Of a DNA stretch of 5,962 bases, positions 1-5,804 are shown piece by piece. The stretch lies in NCBI GenBank assembly GCA_024694785.1, contig JAILJL010000037.1, positions 1 to 5,962 of the forward strand, read 5' to 3'. The translations under genes were made by a program, and so were the position numbers. The stretch is from Lachnospiraceae bacterium. GTDB taxonomy: Bacteria > Bacillota > Clostridia > Lachnospirales > Lachnospiraceae. The notes beneath the pieces were generated by a model. The model made no database searches, was not told where the DNA came from, and worked only from the letters and a program-made list of their open reading frames with translations. The first letter of the stretch is position 1; each line of letters starts with the position of its first letter.

Positions 1-1157
1 AGGGTATTACCGCCGCTCTGAAGATTCAGCCCGTGTCCTGCAGAAGCCGGATGAATAAGCCCTACTTCCAGTCTTCCTGCATTCCAATCTTCGATACTCT
101 TGTCTGAATCCAGCTTTTCATAATGAGCACCAAGTGCATCAAGCCTTTCTGTGATCCTTGTCAGATCATGCTTAAACCAGTACGCCACAAGAATGCTCTT
201 TCCGTTTGCCGCCTCGATAATATCCTCCAATGCATCCAGCTTCTTATCATGGATGTGCTCGATACCACCGGCATCGGAGTAAACGGCACCGTTTGCCATC
301 TGTGTCAGCTTTCCGGATAATGTTGCAGCATTTGCAGCCGTCACTTCACCTCCCGGAAGATTGATCACAAGGTCGCTGGCCATTGCCTCATACTTCTCGC
401 GCTCATCCTCATCCAGATATACCGGATATTCTGAATTCACCAGTTTCGGCATTTTCAAATGATCAGTACCCTTCATGGAGATCGTGATATCGGAGATTTT
501 GTCATAAATCCTCTTATCAGCGCCCTTCCTAAGTCGGTAGCTGTAAACAATCGGACCGTTCACCTGATCCGGCACAAAATACTCTGCTCTATACTGGCTT
601 ATGAACCTTCCCAGCCTTTCTCCCTTATCCAGAACCTTGTATTCTGCAAAGAGATCCATCAAACCGTTACTGGAAGGCGTTCCGGTCAAACCGACAATTC
701 TTTTCACTCTTGGTCTTACCTGCATAAGCGCCTTGAACCTCTTTGCCTGCCAGTTCTTAAATGATGACAGTTCATCGATCACCACCATGTCGTAATCAAA
801 CGGCAGTCCGCTCTTCTCTATCAGCCAGGGCACGTTTTCTCTGTTGATAATGTAAATATCCGCATCTGCCTGAAGTGCCTTCAACCTCTCTGCTGCCGTA
901 CCGACTGCTATGGAGTACCGAAGTCCACGAAGCTGATCCCACTTCTGTATTTCCGCTGACCATGTATGCTTCGCCACTCGAAGCGGCGCTATAATCAGAA
1001 CCTTTGTCACCTCAAAACTGTCAAACATCAACTCATTGAGCGCCGCCAGTACGATACTGGTCTTACCCATACCCATATCCAAAAGAATCGCTGCAATGGG
1101 ATGTTCCTTTATGAAGTTGATCGCATATATCTGATAATCATGTGGATTGTATCTCAT
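1..1157 (-). CDS. SNF2-like DEAD/DEAH superfamily 2 helicase, C-terminus cut by window edge
   Basis: An ATP-dependent DNA translocase/helicase of the phage SNF2-like family; 385 residues are visible without a stop. Seen in order: a Q-motif-like start (Y3 to Q9), Walker A DMGMGKT (27-33), motif Ia IIAPLRVAKHTW (55-66), Walker B VIDELS (126-131), motif III LTGTP (157-161), motif IV around LVAYWF (323-328) and motif V GHGLNLQSGG (374-383). The DELS box replaces DEAH/DEXH, which is common in phage members. Motif VI, with its arginine finger, would lie past position 1. Phage relatives are usually about 450 residues, so some 60-80 are probably missing. The start ATG (1155-1157) has an AGGAGG-type site 7 bases upstream and overlaps the VRR-NUC gene by 20 bp, implying coupled translation. 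The family assignment is firm; a role in fork or recombination-intermediate remodelling is inferred from the replication context. Confidence 0.93.
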   Translation of the reverse strand, partial: MRYNPHDYQIYAINFIKEHPIAAILLDMGMGKTSIVLAALNELMFDSFEVTKVLIIAPLRVAKHTWSAEIQKWDQLRGLRYSIAVGTAAERLKALQADADIYIINRENVPWLIEKSGLPFDYDMVVIDELSSFKNWQAKRFKALMQVRPRVKRIVGLTGTPSSNGLMDLFAEYKVLDKGERLGRFISQYRAEYFVPDQVNGPIVYSYRLRKGADKRIYDKISDITISMKGTDHLKMPKLVNSEYPVYLDEDEREKYEAMASDLVINLPGGEVTAANAATLSGKLTQMANGAVYSDAGGIEHIHDKKLDALEDIIEAANGKSILVAYWFKHDLTRITERLDALGAHYEKLDSDKSIEDWNAGRLEVGLIHPASAGHGLNLQSGGNT

Positions 1158-1419
1158 CCAGTATTCCTCCAATCTGCTCCGGATCATCCAGTACATAGAC
1201 CCGGAAGCCTAATTTATTCAGAAGCCGGTGCCGCGATGCCTGCAGCGGTCTCGGTCGTTCTCCGGGACGCTTAACTTCCACCATCCCGAAGTGCCTTCCC
1301 GTCAGAAAGACTAATCGGTCTGGCATCCCGTCAAATCCTGGGGACACCCATTTCGGACAGATCCCGCCACGGCGTTTAACCTCGGAAACCAGCTTCTGCT
1401 CTATTACCTTTTCTCGCAT
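1138..1419 (-). CDS. VRR-NUC domain nuclease (stand-alone phage form)
   Basis: A 93-residue protein consisting almost entirely of one VRR-NUC domain, the PD-(D/E)XK-type nuclease fold also found at the C-terminus of eukaryotic FAN1. Visible catalytic pattern: E7 in the first helix, GFDGMPD with D34, the E-x-K pair E48/K50 in MVEVKRPG, and Q60 just after. All expected active-site residues are present, so it should be active and metal-dependent. The length matches other phage stand-alone VRR-NUC proteins (about 85-110 residues). The ATG at 1417-1419 has GGAGGT 4 bases upstream (1424-1429). It follows the primase after a repeat-rich gap and overlaps the helicase gene by 20 bp. Isolated VRR-NUC domains from phages have been reported to cut Holliday-junction-like DNA; acting with the adjacent helicase on branched phage DNA is inference. 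Confidence 0.93.
   Translation of the reverse strand: MREKVIEQKLVSEVKRRGGICPKWVSPGFDGMPDRLVFLTGRHFGMVEVKRPGERPRPLQASRHRLLNKLGFRVYVLDDPEQIGGILDEIQST
1165..1170 (-). promoter_or_regulatory. Ribosome binding site of the helicase gene
   Basis: Read on the minus strand this is GGAGGA, followed 7 bases later by the ATG at 1157. It lies inside the 3' end of the VRR-NUC coding sequence. It fixes the helicase start inside the upstream gene and supports a genuine 20-bp overlap rather than a later start. Confidence 0.8.
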
Positions 1420-1442
1420 CGCAACCTCCGCATTCTGCCAAA

Positions 1443-1543
1443 GGTGATGGTCGGTGATGGTCTACACAAAAACTCCCTTTAGAACAGTTTTGAAAAACAC
1501 TCTATAGGGACTTTTCTGGTATGAGTGTCACCGACTGTCACCA
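1443..1543. repeat. About 100-bp imperfect palindrome with GGTGA iterons, candidate replication origin
   Basis: Nearly the whole gap between the primase and VRR-NUC genes folds on itself around position 1492-1493. The outer arms are two tandem 10-bp repeats on each side: GGTGATGGTC twice on the plus strand (1443-1452, 1453-1462) and, on the minus strand, GGTGACAGTC (1542-1533) and GGTGACACTC (1532-1523). Inside them, AAAACTCCCTTTAGA (1469-1483) is matched by TCTATAGGGACTTTT (1501-1515), 13 of 15 positions complementary. The centre is GTTTT-G-AAAAAC. The 60 bp between iteron pairs are AT-rich. Iterons flanking an AT-rich segment beside an SF3 initiator gene resemble P4 and SaPI origins; P4 alpha, as I recall, binds iterons starting GGTGAACAG. 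Origin function is inferred. An RNA hairpin that tunes VRR-NUC/helicase expression is the main alternative. Confidence 0.6.
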
Positions 1544-1581
1544 TGGCTTAAATTAGGGCTTTCTGAGAAACAGCAAATCTG

Positions 1582-1597
1582 AAACAGTTTACTGTTT
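1582..1597. repeat. Perfect 7-bp inverted repeat (AAACAGT-TT-ACTGTTT)
   Basis: AAACAGT (1582-1588) and ACTGTTT (1591-1597) are exact reverse complements separated by TT, 15 bp past the primase stop codon. The 2-base spacer is too short for a good RNA hairpin and no T-run follows, so a protein-binding dyad on DNA is likelier than a terminator. A degenerate fifth iteron (GATGACAGTC on the minus strand, 1607-1598) abuts it. This suggests it belongs to the same origin or control region. Confidence 0.5.
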
Positions 1598-1612
1598 GAC
1601 TGTCATCGTCCC

Positions 1613-3901
1613 TCACTCCAGAAAATCCTGCCCCTGTTTTAACTTCAAGCCATATACAAAGGATCCTGTCTTGACCTTCTTCTTAGGGAAGCCCGCTTTT
1701 TCGATCGAACTGTAAAAATCAGTCGTGCTTCTGGTAAACTCACCGTTCTGCAGACAGTACGCCCTGTATGCCTGATAGAGTTCTCCGGATTTCTCCGATG
1801 CTGCCTTATCGATATCACAGCAATCAGCCAGGAAATGCCCCAGCCAATCGTTATCCTCGCGGTATGTCTCAATTGCATCCTCCACGGCCTTCGGCAACGG
1901 CACCTTAAAATCCATGTCGTAAGCCTTCTTCGCGCCTTCGATGATCCAGCTCATAATGAAGGAACCGGCATGGTCATAGAGATAATCTGCATAATTCTTG
2001 ATATCGCTGTCACCGGTGATCTTCGCATTGAAGGGAATCACGATCAGTCTTCTCCAGATGCCGTCATCATTCGCGCCGACCTTCGGCAAATGGTTCGTGT
2101 ATAACACCAGCGTGTGCGAAGGAACAAAATGAAACGGAGCTTTGTACTTCTTCTCAGCCTGGATCTCATCCGTAGAGCAAAGCTGCTTCACAGTCGCAGT
2201 ATTCAGGCGCATTCCCTCTTCCATTTCAGATGAGATAATGAGCCTGCGGCCTTTGAGTTCTGCCATCTCCGGCTTAATATTCCTCTTGCAGTTCATAGTC
2301 AGTGCTTCTGCCGACAACTTTCCTGCATAATCGCCCAGGACCCGGAAAATCGTGTTCCAGAAGGTTGATTTACCGTTTGCACCACCGCCGTAAGCAATGA
2401 TCATATGCTCCTGATAAACCTTACCGATTGCTGCCAACCCAACCACCAACTGAACATACTCGATCAGCTCTTGGTCTCCGCAGAAGAAACGTTCCAGAGC
2501 ATCAAGCCACAGCTTCCCTTCATCAGAACCCGGAGCACAGGTCGTCATCTTCGTGATCAGATCTCTCGGATCATGCGGCTGCTCCCCCGATAGTCCCTGC
2601 CTCAGGTCATAGGTCGCATACGGCGTGTTGATGAGAAACTCATTCTTATCCAAGTCATTTACATCAATACCGATCATAGGCTTCGCAGCATTCCCGGTCG
2701 AGACAATGTATTTGTAGTCACGGCGCTTCAGTACAAACTTCAGATAAGTCTCTGCAGATATCAGCCCATACAAAAGCGGCATCTGATCATCAGATATTTC
2801 CTTTGCTACGGCCTTGGATCCTCCCTTAACAACCGGCTCCGGTATTCCCGCATCGAGCAACGCCTTCTCAGCAACTTCCTTATCCTGTTTAGCATCCACC
2901 AGCTGCAGATCAAGAAACTCTTCTATTGCGCCAATGGCAAGCTGCACATCCTCCACCCAGCGGTCGCCGTCATATCGGAGATAATCCGTCGCTGCAGAAA
3001 ACCTCAGCTCACTTCCGTACTCCTGCACTAGCACTTTCGCTTCACCAATATCCGAATAGTCCTCAGGCTTTAAGGAATCATCACTAAAATCGGAATTGTA
3101 CTGATCCGGCGGAACATACCCATCTGATGAAGAGATCTTCTTTTCAAAAAACTTCACCGCACTGTTCCAGATCGTGTTAAGCTCCGCATCCGGAAGCGGC
3201 GGATCACATTTCTGAGCATGCTCCATAAATGCCACATGAGCTTTCTCCGTGTTGCCGTATCTCTTCAATATCCTTGATGCAAAACGGCTCATGGTATTGT
3301 TGCGGCTTCCCTGCAGGATTGGACCCGAACGGGAGCCGTTCTGACCATCCGCATTATCCGAATCTTCATCTGAATAATCCGGACTGACCTCTTCATCAAT
3401 GGTCATCCAGCCTTCATGCCAGATCACTTCACCACTATCCGAACCATATAAGAACCTGGCCGCATCCAACGCATTTCCGTCAAAGAACGGATATTTCTTA
3501 TAAAGCGCTCTCTTCAGTCCCGCATAGACCTTTGCATCTGTGATTTCGCCGATCTGGAAGTAGACGTGGAATTTTGGTCTTGCCGCCTTACCGTCCTTTT
3601 CCCTCATATGATTGCGACTCGGTACAAGTGCATAGGAGAAATCAGGAAACATCTCATCCATCTTCTCCGGCGTGATCCAGTCATCAGGCTCTTCAGTATG
3701 GTCATTATCGATATCCATCACGATCACATCTGACCTTGTGAAGTTTCCAATACTTCGATAATTGCCCTTGTACTCAGCGCAAACATGGTCCGACCTGGCT
3801 GCACTCTGCAACTGCTCCGCCGTGGTTATTACCGCCCGGTTTGGATAGCTGCAGTTACCGGCCTGTCCGACGCAATTTGCTGTAAACATGGTAATCTGCA
3901 T
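1613..3901 (-). CDS. P4-family phage primase-helicase (AEP primase, PriCT-1, SF3 helicase)
   Basis: A 762-residue replication initiator that probably both primes and unwinds. Domains in order: an archaeo-eukaryotic-type primase (about 1-170), with metal-binding DID (63-65), SRNHM and RPKFHVYF carrying H112 (95-115), and DAARFLYG with D146; a PriCT-1 helical domain (about 197-253); an acidic linker (about 255-285); a D5-N-like region (about 290-490); an SF3 AAA+ helicase with Walker A GGGANGKST (505-513), Walker B LIISSEMEEG (554-563, E559), sensor LYTNHLP (600-606) and arginine finger WRR (616-618); and a C-terminal winged-helix-like segment (about 690-750). All key residues are present and the length is normal. 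The ATG at 3901 has AGAGGTT 5-6 bases upstream (3908-3914). It is first in the leftward operon, with iteron-like repeats just behind its stop, as expected of an origin-binding initiator. The family call is firm; origin recognition is inferred. Confidence 0.95.
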   Translation of the reverse strand: MQITMFTANCVGQAGNCSYPNRAVITTAEQLQSAARSDHVCAEYKGNYRSIGNFTRSDVIVMDIDNDHTEEPDDWITPEKMDEMFPDFSYALVPSRNHMREKDGKAARPKFHVYFQIGEITDAKVYAGLKRALYKKYPFFDGNALDAARFLYGSDSGEVIWHEGWMTIDEEVSPDYSDEDSDNADGQNGSRSGPILQGSRNNTMSRFASRILKRYGNTEKAHVAFMEHAQKCDPPLPDAELNTIWNSAVKFFEKKISSSDGYVPPDQYNSDFSDDSLKPEDYSDIGEAKVLVQEYGSELRFSAATDYLRYDGDRWVEDVQLAIGAIEEFLDLQLVDAKQDKEVAEKALLDAGIPEPVVKGGSKAVAKEISDDQMPLLYGLISAETYLKFVLKRRDYKYIVSTGNAAKPMIGIDVNDLDKNEFLINTPYATYDLRQGLSGEQPHDPRDLITKMTTCAPGSDEGKLWLDALERFFCGDQELIEYVQLVVGLAAIGKVYQEHMIIAYGGGANGKSTFWNTIFRVLGDYAGKLSAEALTMNCKRNIKPEMAELKGRRLIISSEMEEGMRLNTATVKQLCSTDEIQAEKKYKAPFHFVPSHTLVLYTNHLPKVGANDDGIWRRLIVIPFNAKITGDSDIKNYADYLYDHAGSFIMSWIIEGAKKAYDMDFKVPLPKAVEDAIETYREDNDWLGHFLADCCDIDKAASEKSGELYQAYRAYCLQNGEFTRSTTDFYSSIEKAGFPKKKVKTGSFVYGLKLKQGQDFLE

Positions 3902-3947
3902 AGCTTTAACCTCTTTTCTTAAAAAGTAAGGAACGATTTCCTCCTAA

Positions 3948-4116
3948 CTTCCTAAGCGCCTTTCATCGAACTTTTTCCGGTCAGCCATCAAATTTCTCGC
4001 ACAAAAACAAAAGCCGATCCGAATCGCTTCCTTTTATAAGCGAAATCGTGACCGGCACTTTTTTCAAAAATATTTCCCTGCGACCGGAAAAATCATTTCC
4101 AAACCCGCTTAGGAAG
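3948..4116. repeat. Mirrored two-part inverted repeat centred on 4032
   Basis: Two pairs of exact 11-bp inverted repeats share one centre. CTTCCTAAGCG (3948-3958) pairs with CGCTTAGGAAG (4106-4116), and TTTTTCCGGTC (3972-3982) pairs with GACCGGAAAAA (4082-4092). The spacing between the two 11-mers is 13 bp on each side. Each strand therefore carries GACCGGAAAAA, then 13 bp, then CGCTTAGGAAG, ending 42 bp before the rightward start codon (4159) and 46 bp before the leftward one (3901). The intervening 13 bp are not conserved, which points to two contact sites about 24 bp apart on one face of the DNA. A divergent promoter or operator pair is the simplest reading; an origin or an invertible segment are alternatives. 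Confidence 0.7.
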
Positions 4117-4140
4117 ATAGAAAGGCAACAAAGCCATTCG

Positions 4141-4150
4141 GAAAGGAAGG
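4141..4150 (+). promoter_or_regulatory. Ribosome binding site setting the start of the 53-aa gene
   Basis: The purine-rich GAAAGGAAGG lies 8 bases before the ATG at 4159. An in-frame GTG at 4048 would give a longer 90-residue product, but it has no such site and would run through the mirrored control elements. The later ATG is therefore preferred. Confidence 0.65.
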
Positions 4151-4158
4151 TGCTGCAG

Positions 4159-4320
4159 ATGCAGAAAGAAACCACTGATGACAGCCAGCAAGACACAACC
4201 ATCGACGAAGAGCTTATCGATACTCTCATCGCCATAAGCGTTGTAGCCAAGAGACTGGCAGCCAACCTGAGAAAACAGAATACGGAAAACGGAGGTAAAG
4301 ACAATGAGCAAAATGAGTGA
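4159..4320 (+). CDS. Small conserved phage protein of unknown function (53 aa)
   Basis: A 53-residue acidic protein opening the rightward operon. A polar start (QKETTDDSQQ) leads into one predicted amphipathic helix, roughly residues 16-40, containing ELIDTLIAISVVAKRLAANL, followed by a charged, Asn/Glu-rich tail. There are no cysteines, no signal peptide and no membrane segment. Short proteins of this pattern (an acidic start, then LIDxLxAISxVxKRLA) are common at this spot just upstream of DUF2800 genes in Firmicute phages, so I take it as real. No function is known to me. A small helical adaptor or regulatory subunit is only a guess. The last 17 bp overlap the next gene, implying coupled translation. 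Confidence 0.7.
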   Translation: MQKETTDDSQQDTTIDEELIDTLIAISVVAKRLAANLRKQNTENGGKDNEQNE

Positions 4321-4663
4321 ACTCTCCGCCATGATCGACAACCTGATCAGCTGCGGAGAAACCCTGGCTGAGACCGGCAGAGCTTTGAAGGAATTCTATT
4401 CCGGAACAGACGAAGCACCGGCAAAGCCTGCGAAGAAGACAAAGAAGGAAGATGCCGCTCCTAAGGAAGAGCCCGCAAAGGAATACTCCAAGGAAGAAGT
4501 AAGAGGCATCCTGGCAAAGAAGGCAAACGAAGCAGACGGCAGATTCAAAGCTGATGTCAAAGCAATCGTTCAGAAGTACGGCAACGGAGGCAGCCTTACC
4601 GATGTGGATGCAAAAGACTACGCCGCTCTTGTATCAGAGGTGGAAGGTCTGACAGATGCCTAA
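4304..4663 (+). CDS. Conserved phage protein with coiled N-terminus, Ala/Pro/Lys/Glu linker and small C-terminal domain (119 aa)
   Basis: Three parts are visible: an N-terminal helix (about 1-32, ELSAMIDNLISCGETLAETG), a low-complexity linker rich in Ala, Pro, Lys and Glu (about 36-60), and a compact C-terminal domain (about 60-119) starting YSKEEVRGILAKKA and ending in a KYGNGGSLTDVDAKDYAALV segment. Homologues next to DUF2800 in clostridial phages are often labelled 'rRNA biogenesis protein rrp5' in public annotation. I regard that name as an inherited low-complexity artefact, because the eukaryotic protein is a large multi-S1-repeat factor and nothing like it is seen here. A helix, flexible linker and small domain suggests a binding or tethering protein in the replication complex (inference). 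GGAGGT (4291-4296) lies 7 bases before the ATG. It overlaps the genes on both sides, by 17 and 8 bp. Confidence 0.85.
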   Translation: MSKMSELSAMIDNLISCGETLAETGRALKEFYSGTDEAPAKPAKKTKKEDAAPKEEPAKEYSKEEVRGILAKKANEADGRFKADVKAIVQKYGNGGSLTDVDAKDYAALVSEVEGLTDA

Positions 4664-5792
4664 GCACGCATACCTCTCTGCCTCCGCAAGCCACAGATGG
4701 CTCGCTTGCCCGCCCAGCGCAAAACTTTGTGACGGTATCAATGACAGCGGCAGTCCATATGCACAACAAGGAACTGATTGTCATGAATTATGTGCTTACC
4801 TGGTCGAATCCGCACTTGGCCGTGAATCAAAGGATCCGCGTGAGAATCTGACATACTACGATACCGAAATGGAGAACTGTGCCGAGGAATACCGTGACTA
4901 TGTTCTGGAACAAATTGAAGTCGCAAAACAATACTGCAAAGATCCTCAGGTAATGATCGAGCAGCGCCTTGACTTCTCCAGATGGGTGAAAAACGGATTC
5001 GGAACCGGAGACTGCGTAATCGTCGCTGATGAACTTTTACAGATCATTGATTACAAGCATGGTCTCGGAGTCCTGGTAAGTGCCGGCGATGATGTGCACG
5101 GTGGAAACAGCCAGATGATGTGTTACGCGCTTGGTGCATTGGAAGTCTTTGATGGTATTTACGACATCGAACGGATACAGATGACAATCTTCCAACCGCG
5201 TCGCGACAATATCAGTTCCTACACCATTACAAAGGAAGATCTCCTTCAATGGGCAGAAACGGTTCTAAAACCCACCGCCGAACTTGCTTACAACGGTGAC
5301 GGTGAATACAGCGCCGGTGACCATTGCCAGTTCTGCAAGGCAAAAGCTATCTGTCGTAAGCGTGCCGAATACAATCTGGAGCTTGCACAATACGACTTTG
5401 AGCTACCGCCCACTTTGGACGAGGCAGAAATAGCCACCATCCTTCCGCAGATTGATGATCTGGTTTCATGGGCGAATGACATCAAAGACTATGCCCTTCA
5501 ACAGGCATTAAGTGGCACAGAGTATCCCGGCTTCAAAGTAGTCGAAGGCAAATCGAATCGAAAGTTCACAGATGAAGATGCGGTCGCATCCATCGTAACT
5601 GATGCAGGTTTTGACCCTTACGAAAAGAAGCTTCTGGGAATAACAGCAATGACTTCCCTATTGGGGAAAAAGAGATTCAACGAACTTCTGAGCGGCATGA
5701 TCACAAAGCCACCAGGCAAACCAACGCTTGTGCCGGAATCCGATAAACGACCGGCAATGAACACAGCCAAAGATGATTTTAATGAAGAATAG
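4656..5792 (+). CDS. DUF2800 family PD-(D/E)XK nuclease with Fe-S cluster (RecB/Cas4-like)
   Basis: A 378-residue protein of the DUF2800 family, related to Cas4/RecB/AddB-type exonucleases. Visible motifs: SASASHRWLACPPS with C18; QGTDCHE with H43; GTGDCVIV with D119; IDYKHG with D132 and K134, the D...D-x-K metal site; NSQMMCYALG with Q153 and Y157; and CQFCKAKAIC giving C224, C227 and C233. C18 with the three later cysteines matches the 4Fe-4S 'iron staple' of Cas4 and AddB. The tail (about 245-378) is a separate helical region ending in a disordered acidic stretch. The ATG overlaps the previous stop by 8 bp and has AGAGGTGGAAGG (4636-4647) before it. The adjacent DUF2815 gene is the usual partner. 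Resection of phage DNA ends for recombination-dependent replication is the likely role, inferred from fold and context. No helicase domain is fused. Confidence 0.9.
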   Translation: MPKHAYLSASASHRWLACPPSAKLCDGINDSGSPYAQQGTDCHELCAYLVESALGRESKDPRENLTYYDTEMENCAEEYRDYVLEQIEVAKQYCKDPQVMIEQRLDFSRWVKNGFGTGDCVIVADELLQIIDYKHGLGVLVSAGDDVHGGNSQMMCYALGALEVFDGIYDIERIQMTIFQPRRDNISSYTITKEDLLQWAETVLKPTAELAYNGDGEYSAGDHCQFCKAKAICRKRAEYNLELAQYDFELPPTLDEAEIATILPQIDDLVSWANDIKDYALQQALSGTEYPGFKVVEGKSNRKFTDEDAVASIVTDAGFDPYEKKLLGITAMTSLLGKKRFNELLSGMITKPPGKPTLVPESDKRPAMNTAKDDFNEE

Positions 5793-5804
5793 GAGGAAAA
5801 AATC

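Larger units (their letters stand above)
3902..4158. promoter_or_regulatory. Divergent control region between the two operons
   Basis: This 257-bp gap separates the leftward primase operon from the rightward operon, so it must hold promoters for both unless each is read through from outside. I see no convincing sigma-A promoter (TTGACA, 17 bp, TATAAT) on either strand. It does hold mirrored 11-bp elements (listed separately), a third GACCGG copy at 4050-4055, and a 6-bp stem TCGCTT/AAGCGA (4024-4029 with 4038-4043, 8-base loop). It also has a GGAAA/TTTCC dyad (4086-4090 with 4096-4100). On the minus strand an orphan AGGAGG (3945-3940) has no start codon at a usable distance and sits partly in a small AGGAA/TTCCT hairpin (3929-3942). 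Confidence 0.65.

Noticed and set aside
459..764. Plus-strand open frames across 123-1274, including one of 101 codons
   Set aside because: They lie opposite a continuous helicase frame with all its motifs in order. Their products show no domains and no upstream ribosome binding sites.
1501..1532. A sigma-A promoter for the VRR-NUC gene (GTGACA with TATAGA on the minus strand)
   Set aside because: The spacer of about 19 bp is too long and the first box departs from TTGACA. Both strings are explained by the iteron palindrome.
2010..2019. The perfect palindrome TCACCGGTGA inside the primase gene
   Set aside because: It is short, has no repeats around it and is explained by the coding sequence (KITGDS). 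One 10-bp palindrome in 6 kb is expected by chance.
4024..4043. TCGCTT/AAGCGA stem as an intrinsic terminator
   Set aside because: The 6-bp stem is weak, no T-run follows on either strand, and a terminator at the start of two divergent operons has no obvious target. It more likely belongs to the control-region symmetry.
4048..4158. A longer 90-residue form of the small rightward gene starting at GTG 4048
   Set aside because: No ribosome binding site precedes the GTG, and the extension would be coded by the mirrored control elements. The ATG at 4159 has a good site.
3981..4304. A 107-codon open frame on the minus strand across the divergent region and the 53-aa gene
   Set aside because: It is antisense to the control elements and to a well-supported small gene, has no good ribosome binding site, and its Ser/Leu/Cys-rich product looks like an antisense artefact.
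5295..5320. Three GGTGA strings in the DUF2800 gene that resemble the iterons (like a second P4-type site)
   Set aside because: They fall in codons for Gly-Asp/Gly-Glu repeats (NGDGEYSAGD), lack the full 10-bp unit and regular spacing, and show no palindrome, so coding explains them.
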